64,000 nucleotides of DNA from assembly GCA_963605535.1 (NCBI GenBank), contig CAVCXB010000002.1, positions 33,540 through 97,539 on the forward strand, given 5' to 3'. This document shows positions 45,079 to 53,530 of the stretch, one piece after another. The notes under the pieces are model-generated. The model searched no databases. It was not told the DNA's origin and worked only from the letters and a program-made list of their open reading frames with translations. How positions within the stretch are numbered: position 1 is the stretch's first letter; each line of letters begins with the position of its first letter. The DNA comes from Anthropogastromicrobium chipingensis_A (GTDB taxonomy: Bacteria; Bacillota; Clostridia; Lachnospirales; Lachnospiraceae). Made by a program: the position numbers and the translations under genes.

Positions 45079-46929
45079 ATGGAACCAAACAAGAAGAAAA
45101 CTGGCAAAGTCAAGCTGATTTTTGAATTTTTGAAGCCATGTCTGCCGCTCATGCTGGCGGGGCTTCTGTTTTCCGCATTGATTACGGTCTGTCAGGCATT
45201 CATTCCACAGGTCATCCGTATCAGCGTAGACGGTGTACTCGGAAAAGACCCGTCCAAAATTCCGGCGTGGGTAAAAGCATTTTTGTCCGAGGAGACCATA
45301 CGGGACAATCCGGGGCGGATGCTGACGATTGGTGCCATTGCCATCGTTGTGCTGGCAGCGGGAAACATCGCAGCAAACTACTATTCAAAGGTGTTTGCGG
45401 CCAAAGGCTCCGAAAGCTTTGTAAAGAGTATGAGAGATCGCCTGTATGATCACATTCAGAAGCTGCCATACAGCTGGCATGTAAAGAATCAGACAGGTGA
45501 TATCATCCAACGGTGCACATCCGACGTTGATGTTGTGCGAAACTTCGTTACAAATCAGCTGATGGAAGTATTTCGTATCATTTTTTTGATTGTATTTTAT
45601 ATGGCAATTATGTTCTCTATGAACGGAAAGATTTCCTTGATTGCCGTGTCCTTTTTCCCAATTGTCATTTTGTATTCCGGCTATTTCTTTTCCCAGATTG
45701 CCAAACATTTCCAGGAAGCAGATGAGGCAGAGGGGGTGTTATCCAGCGTTGTTCAGGAAAATCTCACTGGTGTGCGTGTCGTGCGAGCGTTCGGCAGAGA
45801 ATCCTTCGAGCGTGACCGTTTTGATGAGAAGAATGAACACTTTGCAGGACTATGGATTTATCTAGGGAAGTTCATGAGTTTATACTGGTCCATCGGTGAT
45901 CTGATCACCGGTATCCAGATCTTGACGGTTATCTGTCTGGGTGTTCTCTTTACCGTAAAGGGGAACCTGACGGTCGGTGAGTTTATCGCATTTGTTTCCT
46001 ACAATTCCAGTATGGCATGGCCGGTACGAAGTCTTGGCCGTATCGTTTCTGAGATGAGTAAGGCCGGCGTTTCCATTGACCGTATCGCTTACATTCTGGA
46101 TGAGAAGGAAGAGGAGGATCGCCCAGGTGTTGTCAAGCCAGCGATCAATCAGGATATTGTATTTGACCATGTAAATTTCAATTACGAAGAGGGCGGTCCT
46201 GTCTTAAAGGATGTCAGCTTTACCGTTCCGGCAGGAAAGACATTTGCGATTTTAGGAAATACCGGAAGTGGAAAGAGTACGCTTGTCCATCTGTTAAATC
46301 GTCTGTATGATTTGCCGGACGGCTGTGGAAAAATCACAATCGGCGGCGTGGATATTCGCGACATTGACCGACGCTATTTAAGAAGTCAGATCGGCATGGT
46401 GCTTCAGGAGCCATTCTTATACTCTGGAAGCATCAAGGAAAATGTCGGTATCACCAGAGAAGAATTGCACTTTGAGGACATTCGCGAGGCGTGTGAGATT
46501 GCCTGCGTGGACAGCGCGATCGACAGCTTCACAGACGGCTACGAGACGATTGTCGGTGAGCGAGGCGTAACACTTTCCGGTGGACAGAAGCAGCGAGTGG
46601 CGATTGCCCGCATGCTTGTCGAACATACGCCGGTTATGATCTTTGACGATTCGCTTTCCGCTGTCGATTCGCAGACAGATGCGATGATTCGTGACGCGCT
46701 GAAAAAGAGAATGGCTGGTACGACGGTCATTTTGATTGCCCATCGTATCACAACACTGATGCAGGCCGACTGCATTCTGGTGTTGGAGGACGGTGCTGTG
46801 GCTGAGATGGGAAGCCATGAGGAATTAATGAAGAAAAAAGGCATTTATCGCAAAATCTACGATATTCAGATGAATACGTTAGCAGACGATAACATGCAGA
46901 AAGGAACGGGAAACGGATATGCAGATTGA
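45079..46929 (+). CDS. ABC exporter subunit 1 (degenerate Walker B)
   Basis: A 616-residue half-transporter: six membrane helices (about residues 25-325), then the ATPase domain with Walker A GNTGSGKST, signature LSGGQKQR and H-loop LIAHRI. The Walker B reads VMIFDDSLSAVD, with Asp in place of the catalytic Glu. This is the pattern of the non-catalytic partner in heterodimeric exporters such as TM287/288 and BmrCD. GAAAGGGGAGAGG precedes the ATG. The second subunit overlaps by 11 bp. Substrate (drug, lipid or peptide) is unknown. Confidence 0.92.
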   Translation: MEPNKKKTGKVKLIFEFLKPCLPLMLAGLLFSALITVCQAFIPQVIRISVDGVLGKDPSKIPAWVKAFLSEETIRDNPGRMLTIGAIAIVVLAAGNIAANYYSKVFAAKGSESFVKSMRDRLYDHIQKLPYSWHVKNQTGDIIQRCTSDVDVVRNFVTNQLMEVFRIIFLIVFYMAIMFSMNGKISLIAVSFFPIVILYSGYFFSQIAKHFQEADEAEGVLSSVVQENLTGVRVVRAFGRESFERDRFDEKNEHFAGLWIYLGKFMSLYWSIGDLITGIQILTVICLGVLFTVKGNLTVGEFIAFVSYNSSMAWPVRSLGRIVSEMSKAGVSIDRIAYILDEKEEEDRPGVVKPAINQDIVFDHVNFNYEEGGPVLKDVSFTVPAGKTFAILGNTGSGKSTLVHLLNRLYDLPDGCGKITIGGVDIRDIDRRYLRSQIGMVLQEPFLYSGSIKENVGITREELHFEDIREACEIACVDSAIDSFTDGYETIVGERGVTLSGGQKQRVAIARMLVEHTPVMIFDDSLSAVDSQTDAMIRDALKKRMAGTTVILIAHRITTLMQADCILVLEDGAVAEMGSHEELMKKKGIYRKIYDIQMNTLADDNMQKGTGNGYAD

Positions 46930-48751
46930 AGAAAAAGAGTATGACCAGTCGTTTGATTGGCGTATCTGGAAGAAGTTGTTTCCATTTGTGAAGCCGTTTC
47001 GGAAATATCTGATGATTGCGTTGATCTTTAATACGCTCTGTGCGGTTGTGGATATCGCACTTCCGCTGTTTCAGCAGTATGCGATCAATCACTTCATCGG
47101 CGGCAATACGACAAAAGGTCTTGGTACCTTTGCCACAGCCTATCTGGCCACGATTGTATTACAGACCGTCAGCGTTGTCATTTTCTGCCGGTGTGCCATG
47201 GTTATTGAGATGAACATGGCAAAGAACATGAAAAAGGCATGCTTTGACCACCTTCAGCAGTTGTCCTTTTCCTATTATAATACCACTCCTGTCGGCTACA
47301 TCTTGGCGAGAGTCATGAACGATACCGGACGAATCAGCAGTCTGATCGCATGGAACTTCCTTGATATGTTCTGGGCACTGTTCTATGTAGTCGGAATCTT
47401 TGGCATCATGCTCGCGCTAAACTGGAAATTGGCACTGTGGATTATGGTAATCGTACCAGGACTGGTATTTCTTACCAACTTTTTCCAGAAGCGCATCTTA
47501 AAGTGGAATCGTCAGGTGAGAAAGAAAAATTCCATGATCACTGGCGCATATAACGAGGGCATTACTGGAGCGCAGACCTCCAAGGCACTTGTTATTGAAG
47601 AGAAAAACAGCCGCCATTTCAGAAGCCTAACAGACGATATGAAATCCGCAGGCGTGAAGGCGGCTCGTATGAATGGTTTCTATATTGCGCTTGTTGTATT
47701 CTGTGGTTACGTCGGTGTGGCACTTGCGTTAAAGCAGGGCGGAGAGCTTGTGTTGGCACAGGCACTTCAGCTGGGTACTCTTTCCGCATTTACCACCTAT
47801 GCAGTCAACATGTTTGAGCCAATCCGTAACATCGCAGCGAACCTGTCGGAGCTAGTAGCAGCACAGGCAAACATCGAGCGTGTCACCGGATTATTAGAGG
47901 AAGAGCCGCAGATCAAGGATCGCCCGGATGTTATTGCAAAGTACGGAACGGCATTTGACCAGAAGCGTGAGAATTGGGAGCCAATCAAAGGTGACATCAC
48001 CTTTGAGAATGTAACCTTCCATTATCCAGACGGCAACGAGAATATTTTGGAACATTTTAATCTCCATGTACCAGCAGGCACGACCGTAGCCATCGTCGGA
48101 GAGACTGGTGCTGGAAAGAGTACACTCGTCAATCTGGCATGTCGTTTCTTTGAACCGACCGAAGGACGTATTTTAATTGACGGCGTGGATTACAGAGAGC
48201 GCAGCCAGTCCTGGCTGCACAGTGCGCTCGGCTACGTGCTTCAGAGTCCGCATCTGTTTACCGGAACGATCCTGGAAAACATCCGTTACGGCAGACTGGA
48301 TGCAACTGACGAGGAAGTGATTCAGGCGGCAAAGATTGTATCTGCCGACAAGGTGGCAAACCGTCTCGAAAAGGGATGGCAGACCGATGTCGGCGAGGGC
48401 GGTGACTCTATGTCCACCGGAGAGAAACAGCTGATTTCCTTTGCGAGAGCCGTTCTTGCAAATCCGTCGATCTTCGTGCTCGATGAGGCAACGTCCTCCA
48501 TTGATACTGAGACCGAGCAGCTGATTCAGAATGCGATTTCCTACCTATTAAAAGATCGTACCTCATTTATCATTGCGCATCGTCTGTCCACGATCCGCCA
48601 GGCCGATGTCATTTTGGTTGTCAAGGCTGGAAAGATCATCGAGCAGGGTACACACGATGAGTTAATGGCAAGTAAGGGTTATTACCACGATCTTTACACG
48701 CAGCAGTTTCGCGAAGAGATGATGGAGGAGTTTCAGGCGGGACGGGCTTAA
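46919..48751 (+). CDS. ABC exporter subunit 2 (catalytic Walker B, altered signature)
   Basis: A 610-residue half-transporter with an N-terminal membrane domain (about residues 40-335) and an ATPase domain with Walker A GETGAGKST, Walker B IFVLDEATSSID with the catalytic Glu, and H-loop IIAHRL. Its signature is STGEK instead of LSGGQ. Combined with subunit 1 this gives one competent ATP site (its Walker A/B with the LSGGQ of subunit 1) and one degenerate site. The start overlaps subunit 1, so the two are co-translated. Its stop overlaps the stop of the convergent SDR gene by 2 bp. Confidence 0.92.
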   Translation: MQIEEKEYDQSFDWRIWKKLFPFVKPFRKYLMIALIFNTLCAVVDIALPLFQQYAINHFIGGNTTKGLGTFATAYLATIVLQTVSVVIFCRCAMVIEMNMAKNMKKACFDHLQQLSFSYYNTTPVGYILARVMNDTGRISSLIAWNFLDMFWALFYVVGIFGIMLALNWKLALWIMVIVPGLVFLTNFFQKRILKWNRQVRKKNSMITGAYNEGITGAQTSKALVIEEKNSRHFRSLTDDMKSAGVKAARMNGFYIALVVFCGYVGVALALKQGGELVLAQALQLGTLSAFTTYAVNMFEPIRNIAANLSELVAAQANIERVTGLLEEEPQIKDRPDVIAKYGTAFDQKRENWEPIKGDITFENVTFHYPDGNENILEHFNLHVPAGTTVAIVGETGAGKSTLVNLACRFFEPTEGRILIDGVDYRERSQSWLHSALGYVLQSPHLFTGTILENIRYGRLDATDEEVIQAAKIVSADKVANRLEKGWQTDVGEGGDSMSTGEKQLISFARAVLANPSIFVLDEATSSIDTETEQLIQNAISYLLKDRTSFIIAHRLSTIRQADVILVVKAGKIIEQGTHDELMASKGYYHDLYTQQFREEMMEEFQAGRA

Positions 48752-49476
48752 ATCCACCCGCCATCCATTGTAAGAATTTGCCCCGTGAGGTAGTCTGGTG
48801 CATCTGCAACCATGCAGATCATCCGGGCTGCCTCTTCTTTTGAGCCTTCGCGGCCGGCAGGAATCTCATCGGCGAGTGCCTGTGTCTCCTCCTCGGACAG
48901 CCATGCGTTCATCGGTGTCTCAATCGCGCCAAACGCGATGGCATTGACTTGAATGCCGCTTGGAGCGAGTTCCTTTGCGAGTGCCTTTGTGAAGCTGTTG
49001 ACGGCACCCTTGCTTGCGGAGTAGGCAGCCTCGCAGGAGGCTCCGACATTGCCCCAGACGGAGGAGACGTTTATGATGCGTCCCTGATGACGGCGCACCA
49101 TAGATGGAATGACAAGATGGCATAGATTCATTACGGAACCGATGTTGACATTCATTACACGATTCCATTCATCCGGTGTCATGTCCTGAAAAAGACCGAT
49201 ATGGGAGACTCCGGCATCGTTTACCAAAAGGTCGATTGCACCGAAATGCTCCATTGCCTGAGATACGAGTGCTTTGCACGCGCCATAGTCCGATACATCT
49301 GCTGAGAGCGAAAGAACTTCGGCACCTTTTTCGGCAGCCTCATAGGCTGTCTTTTTAAGTCCTTCTTTGTTCTTCATAGAGACAAGAATGAGGCGGTTTC
49401 CTGGTGCGGCAAATGCCAAAGCCGCAGCCTGGCCGATGCCGGAGGAAGCACCTGTGATTAAAATTGTTTTCGACAT
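48748..49476 (-). CDS. Short-chain dehydrogenase/reductase (FabG-like)
   Basis: A 242-residue NAD(P)-dependent oxidoreductase. Cofactor motif TGASSGIGQ at residues 8-16, NDAGVS in place of NNAG-type NAGVS, catalytic Ser in VSSVWG, YSASK with catalytic Tyr and Lys, and a C-terminal MDGGW. It resembles FabG (3-oxoacyl-ACP reductase) but stands alone and not in a fatty-acid cluster, so the substrate is open. GAGGT precedes the ATG. No signal for a promoter is clear; the region upstream is AT-rich. Confidence 0.88.
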   Translation of the reverse strand: MSKTILITGASSGIGQAAALAFAAPGNRLILVSMKNKEGLKKTAYEAAEKGAEVLSLSADVSDYGACKALVSQAMEHFGAIDLLVNDAGVSHIGLFQDMTPDEWNRVMNVNIGSVMNLCHLVIPSMVRRHQGRIINVSSVWGNVGASCEAAYSASKGAVNSFTKALAKELAPSGIQVNAIAFGAIETPMNAWLSEEETQALADEIPAGREGSKEEAARMICMVADAPDYLTGQILTMDGGWI

Positions 49477-49843
49477 AGTTCTACCTCATAGATCTATTAA
49501 AAAAATGGAAAGTCTGTGGAATGTTGAAAATTGACACTTTGATTAGACTTTCTGAAGATAGTATAACATAAAATATTGCAAAATGATAAAAAAAGTCACA
49601 TTTTAAAAAAAATATCGCGAAGTTATTGACAACCATTCTAAAAAAGTCACAAGAAAAACGGTACTTGACAAGCAAGTTGTATGTGATATAATCTAGCCGG
49701 GGGGGGTTGTGACAATATTATAACAATTTGCCCGTAAAAGTGATGGTATCGTTTGTGAAACGTGCGGTTTTGAAGTCAGTGTTCCGTGAACGATGGCAAT
49801 CTTTGTAGCCACAGGCTACGGAAAGGTACAGGTATTTTAAAAT
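49477..49843 (+). promoter_or_regulatory. Control region of the NlpC/P60 repeat protein, with promoter and G8 tract
   Basis: 367 bp without a gene. The promoter is TTGACA (49665-49670), 16-bp spacer, TATAAT (49687-49692) with an extended TGA before it. Eight G (49699-49706) begin 7 bp after the -10 box, at the likely transcription start. The leader then holds TATCGTT/AACGAT and TAGCC-ACA-GGCTA pairings. A second TTGACA lies at about 49625. The left part is AT-rich spacer for the SDR gene; I see no clear promoter for that. Confidence 0.7.
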
Positions 49844-51880
49844 ATGAATCAATTATGTAGGAATGCAATGGCATCCTGTTTTACCGTTTCACTTGCGGTA
49901 GGAGGAGGCATTGCAGTGTCGGCAGGGTCAAATGCATCGCTTGAGCAGGGGGTAGCGGTTGCAGGCATGGCAATATCTTTGGACAACTACTATGCAAGCA
50001 GTCAGGTACCGGAAGCGGACATTATGGACTATATTGGTTCGATTGTTTCCGCTACGAAGGAGGAAAAAACAATACCAGTCGTTACTGTAAGTGCAGTGAC
50101 TGAGAAAGAGGGGTCCGTTGTATTCGGAACGGATCTAGTGTCAGAGGATACCAGTGAACAGGAAGAGGCATTTGTCATTGTGGACACCGTTTACAAGGAC
50201 GGCGACTGCAAGCTTCTCGAAATTCCGAATGGATTGGTAAAATTCACAGTAAACGAGGAGTTTGCAGGCTTCGTCCGTGTACAAGATATTTCACCCTACA
50301 TGCGCCATGCAGAGGTTGTTTTTCAAATGCGTAGGGCAATCGCGGATTATCAGTCCGTAGATGATGAGACAGTCCCGGAGACTTCCGCAGAGGCTTTGGC
50401 AACGCCATCCACTGAGGAGCCGACTAGCAGCACAACAGTGGAAGAAACGATACCTACAACCGTAGAGGAGCCGACTAGCAGCACAACAGTGGGGGGGGGG
50501 AAGCCAACAACAGCCGTGGAAACAACACCTGCAACTGTAGAGGAGCCGACTAGCACCACAACAGCGGAAGAAACGACACCTACAACCGTAGAGGAACCGA
50601 CTAGCACCACAACAGCGGAGGAAACGACACCTACAACCGTAGAGGAACCGACTAGCACCACAACAGCGGAAGAAACGACACCTACAACCGTAGAGGAACC
50701 GACTAGCACCACAACAGCGGAGGAAACGACACCTACAACCGTAGAGGAACCGACTAGCACCACAACAGCGGAAGAAACGACACCTACAACCGTAGAGGAA
50801 CCGACTAGCACCACAACAGCGGAGGAAACGACACCTACAACCGTAGAGGAACCGACTAGCACCACAACAGCGGAAGAAACGACACCTACAACCGTAGAGG
50901 AACCGACTAGCACCACAACAGCGGAGGAAACGACACCTACAACCGTAGAGGAACCGACTAGCACCACAACAGTGGAAGAAACGACACCTACAACCGTGGA
51001 GGAGTCAACTAGCAGCACAACAGCGGAAGAAACGACACCTACAACCGTGGAGGAGTCAACTAGCAGCACAACAGCGGAAGAAACGACACCTACAACCGTG
51101 GAGGAGTCAACTAGCAGCACAACAGCGGAAGAAACGACACCTACAACCGTGGAGGAGTCAACTAGCAGCACAACAGCGGAAGAAACGACACCTACAACCG
51201 TGGAGGAGTCAACTAGCAGCACAACAGCGGAAGAAACGACACCTACAACCGTGGAGGAGTCAACTAGCAGCACAACAGCGGAAGAAACGACACCTACAAC
51301 CGTGGAGGAGTCAACTAGCAGCACAACAGCGGAAGAGACGACACCTACAACCGCAGAGGAGCCAACCTCAGCAACAGCGGAAGAAACGCTGCCGTTCCCT
51401 ACGGAGGAGCCAACGACACCTACAACCGCAGAAGAGCCAACCTCAGCAACAGCGGAAGAAACGTTGCCATTCTCTACGGAGGAGCCAACGACATCCACAA
51501 CAGCCGAAGAGACAACACCGCTTCGTGATGCGATTGTCAGCTATGCATTAAGCTGGGTAGGACAGTGCAATTATGTATATGGAGGTGCCGATCTTTCTGT
51601 TGGCGGTTCTGTAGACTGCTCTGGCTTTACAATGCAGGTATACAGCAGAGTGGCAGGCATCAGCCTTCCGCATCACTCTATGTCTCAGATGAGTTGTGGT
51701 ACCGCGATCAGTTACGACCAGTTACGTCCGGGCGATCTGGTATTCTACACCGCTCCGGGTCATGTAGCAATCTACATCGGAAATGGTATGATTGTACATG
51801 CAGGTTCACCGGAGACGGGAATCAATATTACATCCGTACTTTTTAAGACACCAATTGGTTATTGTACCTATCTGCCGTAA
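49844..51880 (+). CDS. Secreted NlpC/P60 peptidoglycan hydrolase with Thr/Glu-rich tandem repeats
   Basis: A 678-residue exported protein. A signal-like N-terminus (MNQLCRNAMASCFTVSLAVGGGIAVSA) leads into a beta-rich domain (about 60-165) that may be SH3-like. Residues 190-560 are tandem Thr/Glu/Ser repeats, usually 17 residues (EEPTSTTTAEETTPTTV). The C-terminal NlpC/P60 domain has catalytic Cys592 (VDCSGF), His640 (GHVAIY) and His652 (IVHAG). Such enzymes cut D-Glu-diaminopimelate peptide bonds. An in-frame G10 (50491-50500) makes residues V216-GGG-K. The ribosome site (GGAAAGGTACAGG) is about 15 bp away. The repeat would span the wall, like a stalk. Confidence 0.9.
   Translation: MNQLCRNAMASCFTVSLAVGGGIAVSAGSNASLEQGVAVAGMAISLDNYYASSQVPEADIMDYIGSIVSATKEEKTIPVVTVSAVTEKEGSVVFGTDLVSEDTSEQEEAFVIVDTVYKDGDCKLLEIPNGLVKFTVNEEFAGFVRVQDISPYMRHAEVVFQMRRAIADYQSVDDETVPETSAEALATPSTEEPTSSTTVEETIPTTVEEPTSSTTVGGGKPTTAVETTPATVEEPTSTTTAEETTPTTVEEPTSTTTAEETTPTTVEEPTSTTTAEETTPTTVEEPTSTTTAEETTPTTVEEPTSTTTAEETTPTTVEEPTSTTTAEETTPTTVEEPTSTTTAEETTPTTVEEPTSTTTAEETTPTTVEEPTSTTTVEETTPTTVEESTSSTTAEETTPTTVEESTSSTTAEETTPTTVEESTSSTTAEETTPTTVEESTSSTTAEETTPTTVEESTSSTTAEETTPTTVEESTSSTTAEETTPTTVEESTSSTTAEETTPTTAEEPTSATAEETLPFPTEEPTTPTTAEEPTSATAEETLPFSTEEPTTSTTAEETTPLRDAIVSYALSWVGQCNYVYGGADLSVGGSVDCSGFTMQVYSRVAGISLPHHSMSQMSCGTAISYDQLRPGDLVFYTAPGHVAIYIGNGMIVHAGSPETGINITSVLFKTPIGYCTYLP
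50491..50500 (+). repeat. In-frame poly-G tract (G10) in the NlpC/P60 gene
   Basis: Ten consecutive G replace the normal GAAGAAACG-type bases of a repeat unit without changing its length, encoding V-G-G-G-K. Gain or loss of one G would put both other frames into TAG stops soon after (within the next repeat units), removing the catalytic domain. Confidence 0.9.
50541..51357 (+). repeat. Array of about sixteen 51-bp coding repeats
   Basis: Nine units of the EEPTSTTT type from about 50541, followed by seven of the EESTSSTT type from about 51000; the period is 51 bp (17 codons). Within the first block the codon after GCG alternates GAA/GAG from unit to unit for eight units, revealing growth by 102-bp (two-unit) duplication. 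Degenerate copies flank the array on both sides (50413-50540 and 51358-51510). Confidence 0.92.
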
Positions 51881-51921
51881 TGGATACGGAAAACAGAAGG
51901 TAGATTGTAAATCCAATTAAG

Positions 51922-51996
51922 AAATTTAAATCAAATAAGTTTGAATTGAAGTAAATTTAAATCAAATAAGTTTGAATTGAAATAAATTTAAATTAC
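51922..51996. repeat. Two and a half tandem 31-bp AT-rich units
   Basis: Units at 51922-51952 and 51953-51983, built from AAATTTAAATC, AAATAAG and TTTGAATTGAA, then a partial third copy. It lies between the NlpC/P60 gene and its terminator. Confidence 0.8.
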
Positions 51997-52003
51997 ATAA
52001 ATG

Positions 52004-52034
52004 AAAACGGCACTCTTCGGGGTGTCGTTTTACG
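52004..52034 (+). terminator. Rho-independent terminator after the NlpC/P60 gene
   Basis: AAAACGGCAC (52004-52013) pairs with GTGTCGTTTT (52022-52031) with one G-T pair; the T-run is part of the stem. Confidence 0.78.
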
Positions 52035-52045
52035 TTATAATTTTC

Positions 52046-52073
52046 TTGCACTTTTTTTATTTTGTGTTATCAT
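52046..52073 (+). promoter_or_regulatory. Probable promoter of trkA
   Basis: TTGCAC (52046-52051), 16-bp T-rich spacer, TATCAT (52068-52073), about 40 nt before trkA. Confidence 0.55.
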
Positions 52074-52116
52074 AGGTTCGTATTCTATATTTTTTGATGA
52101 AAGGTGAAAAATAGAG

Positions 52117-53478
52117 ATGAAAATAATAATTGCGGGAGTGGGAAAGGTTGGCTCTACGTTGACCAGACAGCTGAGTGCCTCAGGTTATGATGTTACGCTG
52201 ATTGATGTCAAGCAGCAGGTGCTTGAAGCGAACGTAGAAAAATATGATGTCATGGCAGTTATGGGAAACTGTGCCACGATGGAGACACTGCTTCAGGCAG
52301 GTGTGCGCGATGCGGACCTTTTAATTGCAACGACAGGCGCCGATGAGTTGAATCTTCTGTGCAGTATGACGGCACACGGAATCAATCCCAATATTCACAC
52401 AATTGCAAGAATCTGTAACCCGGATTACACCGATCAGGTCTACAAGATGCAGAAAACCTTCGCGTTGTCTTTGACGGTAAATCCAGAGAAACAGGCTGCC
52501 ATTGAGATTGAGCGTTTGTTAAAGTTTCCGGGCTTCTTAAAGAGAGACAGCTTTGCGAAAGGAAGAGTTGAAATTGTTGAGCTTCGTGTGGACGAAAAGA
52601 GCCGTCTGTGCAATGTGGCGTTGAGCGAGTTAAATAAAGTCATTAAATGTCGTGTTCTTGTCTGCGCGGTTCTTAGAAAGGGCGATGTCGTAGCACCAGA
52701 CGGAAGTTTCGTGTTACGCGAGGGCGATCGAATCTTCGTTACCGCATCTACGGACAGTCTTGCAACGTTGCTTGACAATCTTGGCATTATCACAAAAAAA
52801 GTACATCATGTTATGATTTGTGGTGGTGGTCGTGTCAGCTTTTATCTGGCACAGCAGCTTGAGAAGGATGGAATAGCAGTTCGCTTGATTGAGAAGGATC
52901 CAAAGCGCTGTGAAGAGTTGGCGGCTCTTCTTCCGAGAACGGAGATCATCAATGACGATGCAAGCAATACCTTTGTATTAAAGAGAGAAAACCTTGACAG
53001 CTGCGATGCGCTTGTCACTGCGACCGGTATGGACGAGTTAAATATGATCATTTCCCTATACGGAACAAAGCATGGCGTTTCGCAGGTCATCACAAAGCTT
53101 GGCCACATGGAAGATGGCAGTATGATCGATCAGCTGCCGATTGGAAGCACGATCTGGCCGAAGGATCTTTGCTGTAATGGTATTGTGCGCTACATTCGTG
53201 CAATGCACAATCAGACAGGAGCAGCAGTATCGGTTCATTCGATTGCGGATGGAAAGGCGGAGGCAATTGAGTTTCATGTGAATGAGAAAATGCCATACTG
53301 CGATCGTCCATTAAAGAGCATGAAGGTGAAGCAGAATGTACTGGTTGCCTGTATCACACACGGTGGCGTTACCGAGCTTCCGGGTGGTGAATCTGTGATC
53401 CGCGAGGGCGATACCGTTGTCATTGTCACGACTAGAAGCGATATCATCTACCAGCTTGGCGATATTTTTGAACAATAA
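52117..53478 (+). CDS. trkA: Trk potassium uptake regulatory subunit TrkA
   Basis: Cytoplasmic gating ring protein for K+ uptake by TrkH. The 453 residues are two tandem RCK modules: each Rossmann half binds NAD(H) or ATP (MKIIIAGVGKVGSTLTRQLS at the start, MICGGGRVSFYLAQQLEKDG near 230), each followed by a RCK-C domain. AAAGG precedes the ATG. trkH follows after 52 bp, likely in the same operon. Full-length two-module form, like the E. coli protein. Confidence 0.95.
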   Translation: MKIIIAGVGKVGSTLTRQLSASGYDVTLIDVKQQVLEANVEKYDVMAVMGNCATMETLLQAGVRDADLLIATTGADELNLLCSMTAHGINPNIHTIARICNPDYTDQVYKMQKTFALSLTVNPEKQAAIEIERLLKFPGFLKRDSFAKGRVEIVELRVDEKSRLCNVALSELNKVIKCRVLVCAVLRKGDVVAPDGSFVLREGDRIFVTASTDSLATLLDNLGIITKKVHHVMICGGGRVSFYLAQQLEKDGIAVRLIEKDPKRCEELAALLPRTEIINDDASNTFVLKRENLDSCDALVTATGMDELNMIISLYGTKHGVSQVITKLGHMEDGSMIDQLPIGSTIWPKDLCCNGIVRYIRAMHNQTGAAVSVHSIADGKAEAIEFHVNEKMPYCDRPLKSMKVKQNVLVACITHGGVTELPGGESVIREGDTVVIVTTRSDIIYQLGDIFEQ

Positions 53479-53530
53479 TGCGATATTGGGAAGAAGTGGA
53501 TCGAGTGTCTGCAAAGGAGTTTGAAAGATT

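Noticed and set aside
50350..51498. 382-codon open frame on the minus strand with V-G-S-S repeats
   Set aside because: It is the antisense reading of the 51-bp coding repeat array; it has no ribosome site and no domain. The sense frame has a signal peptide and a catalytic domain.
50413..51510. Regular repeats that might be taken for a CRISPR array
   Set aside because: Units are contiguous 51-bp codon repeats with no unique spacers and no cas genes nearby.
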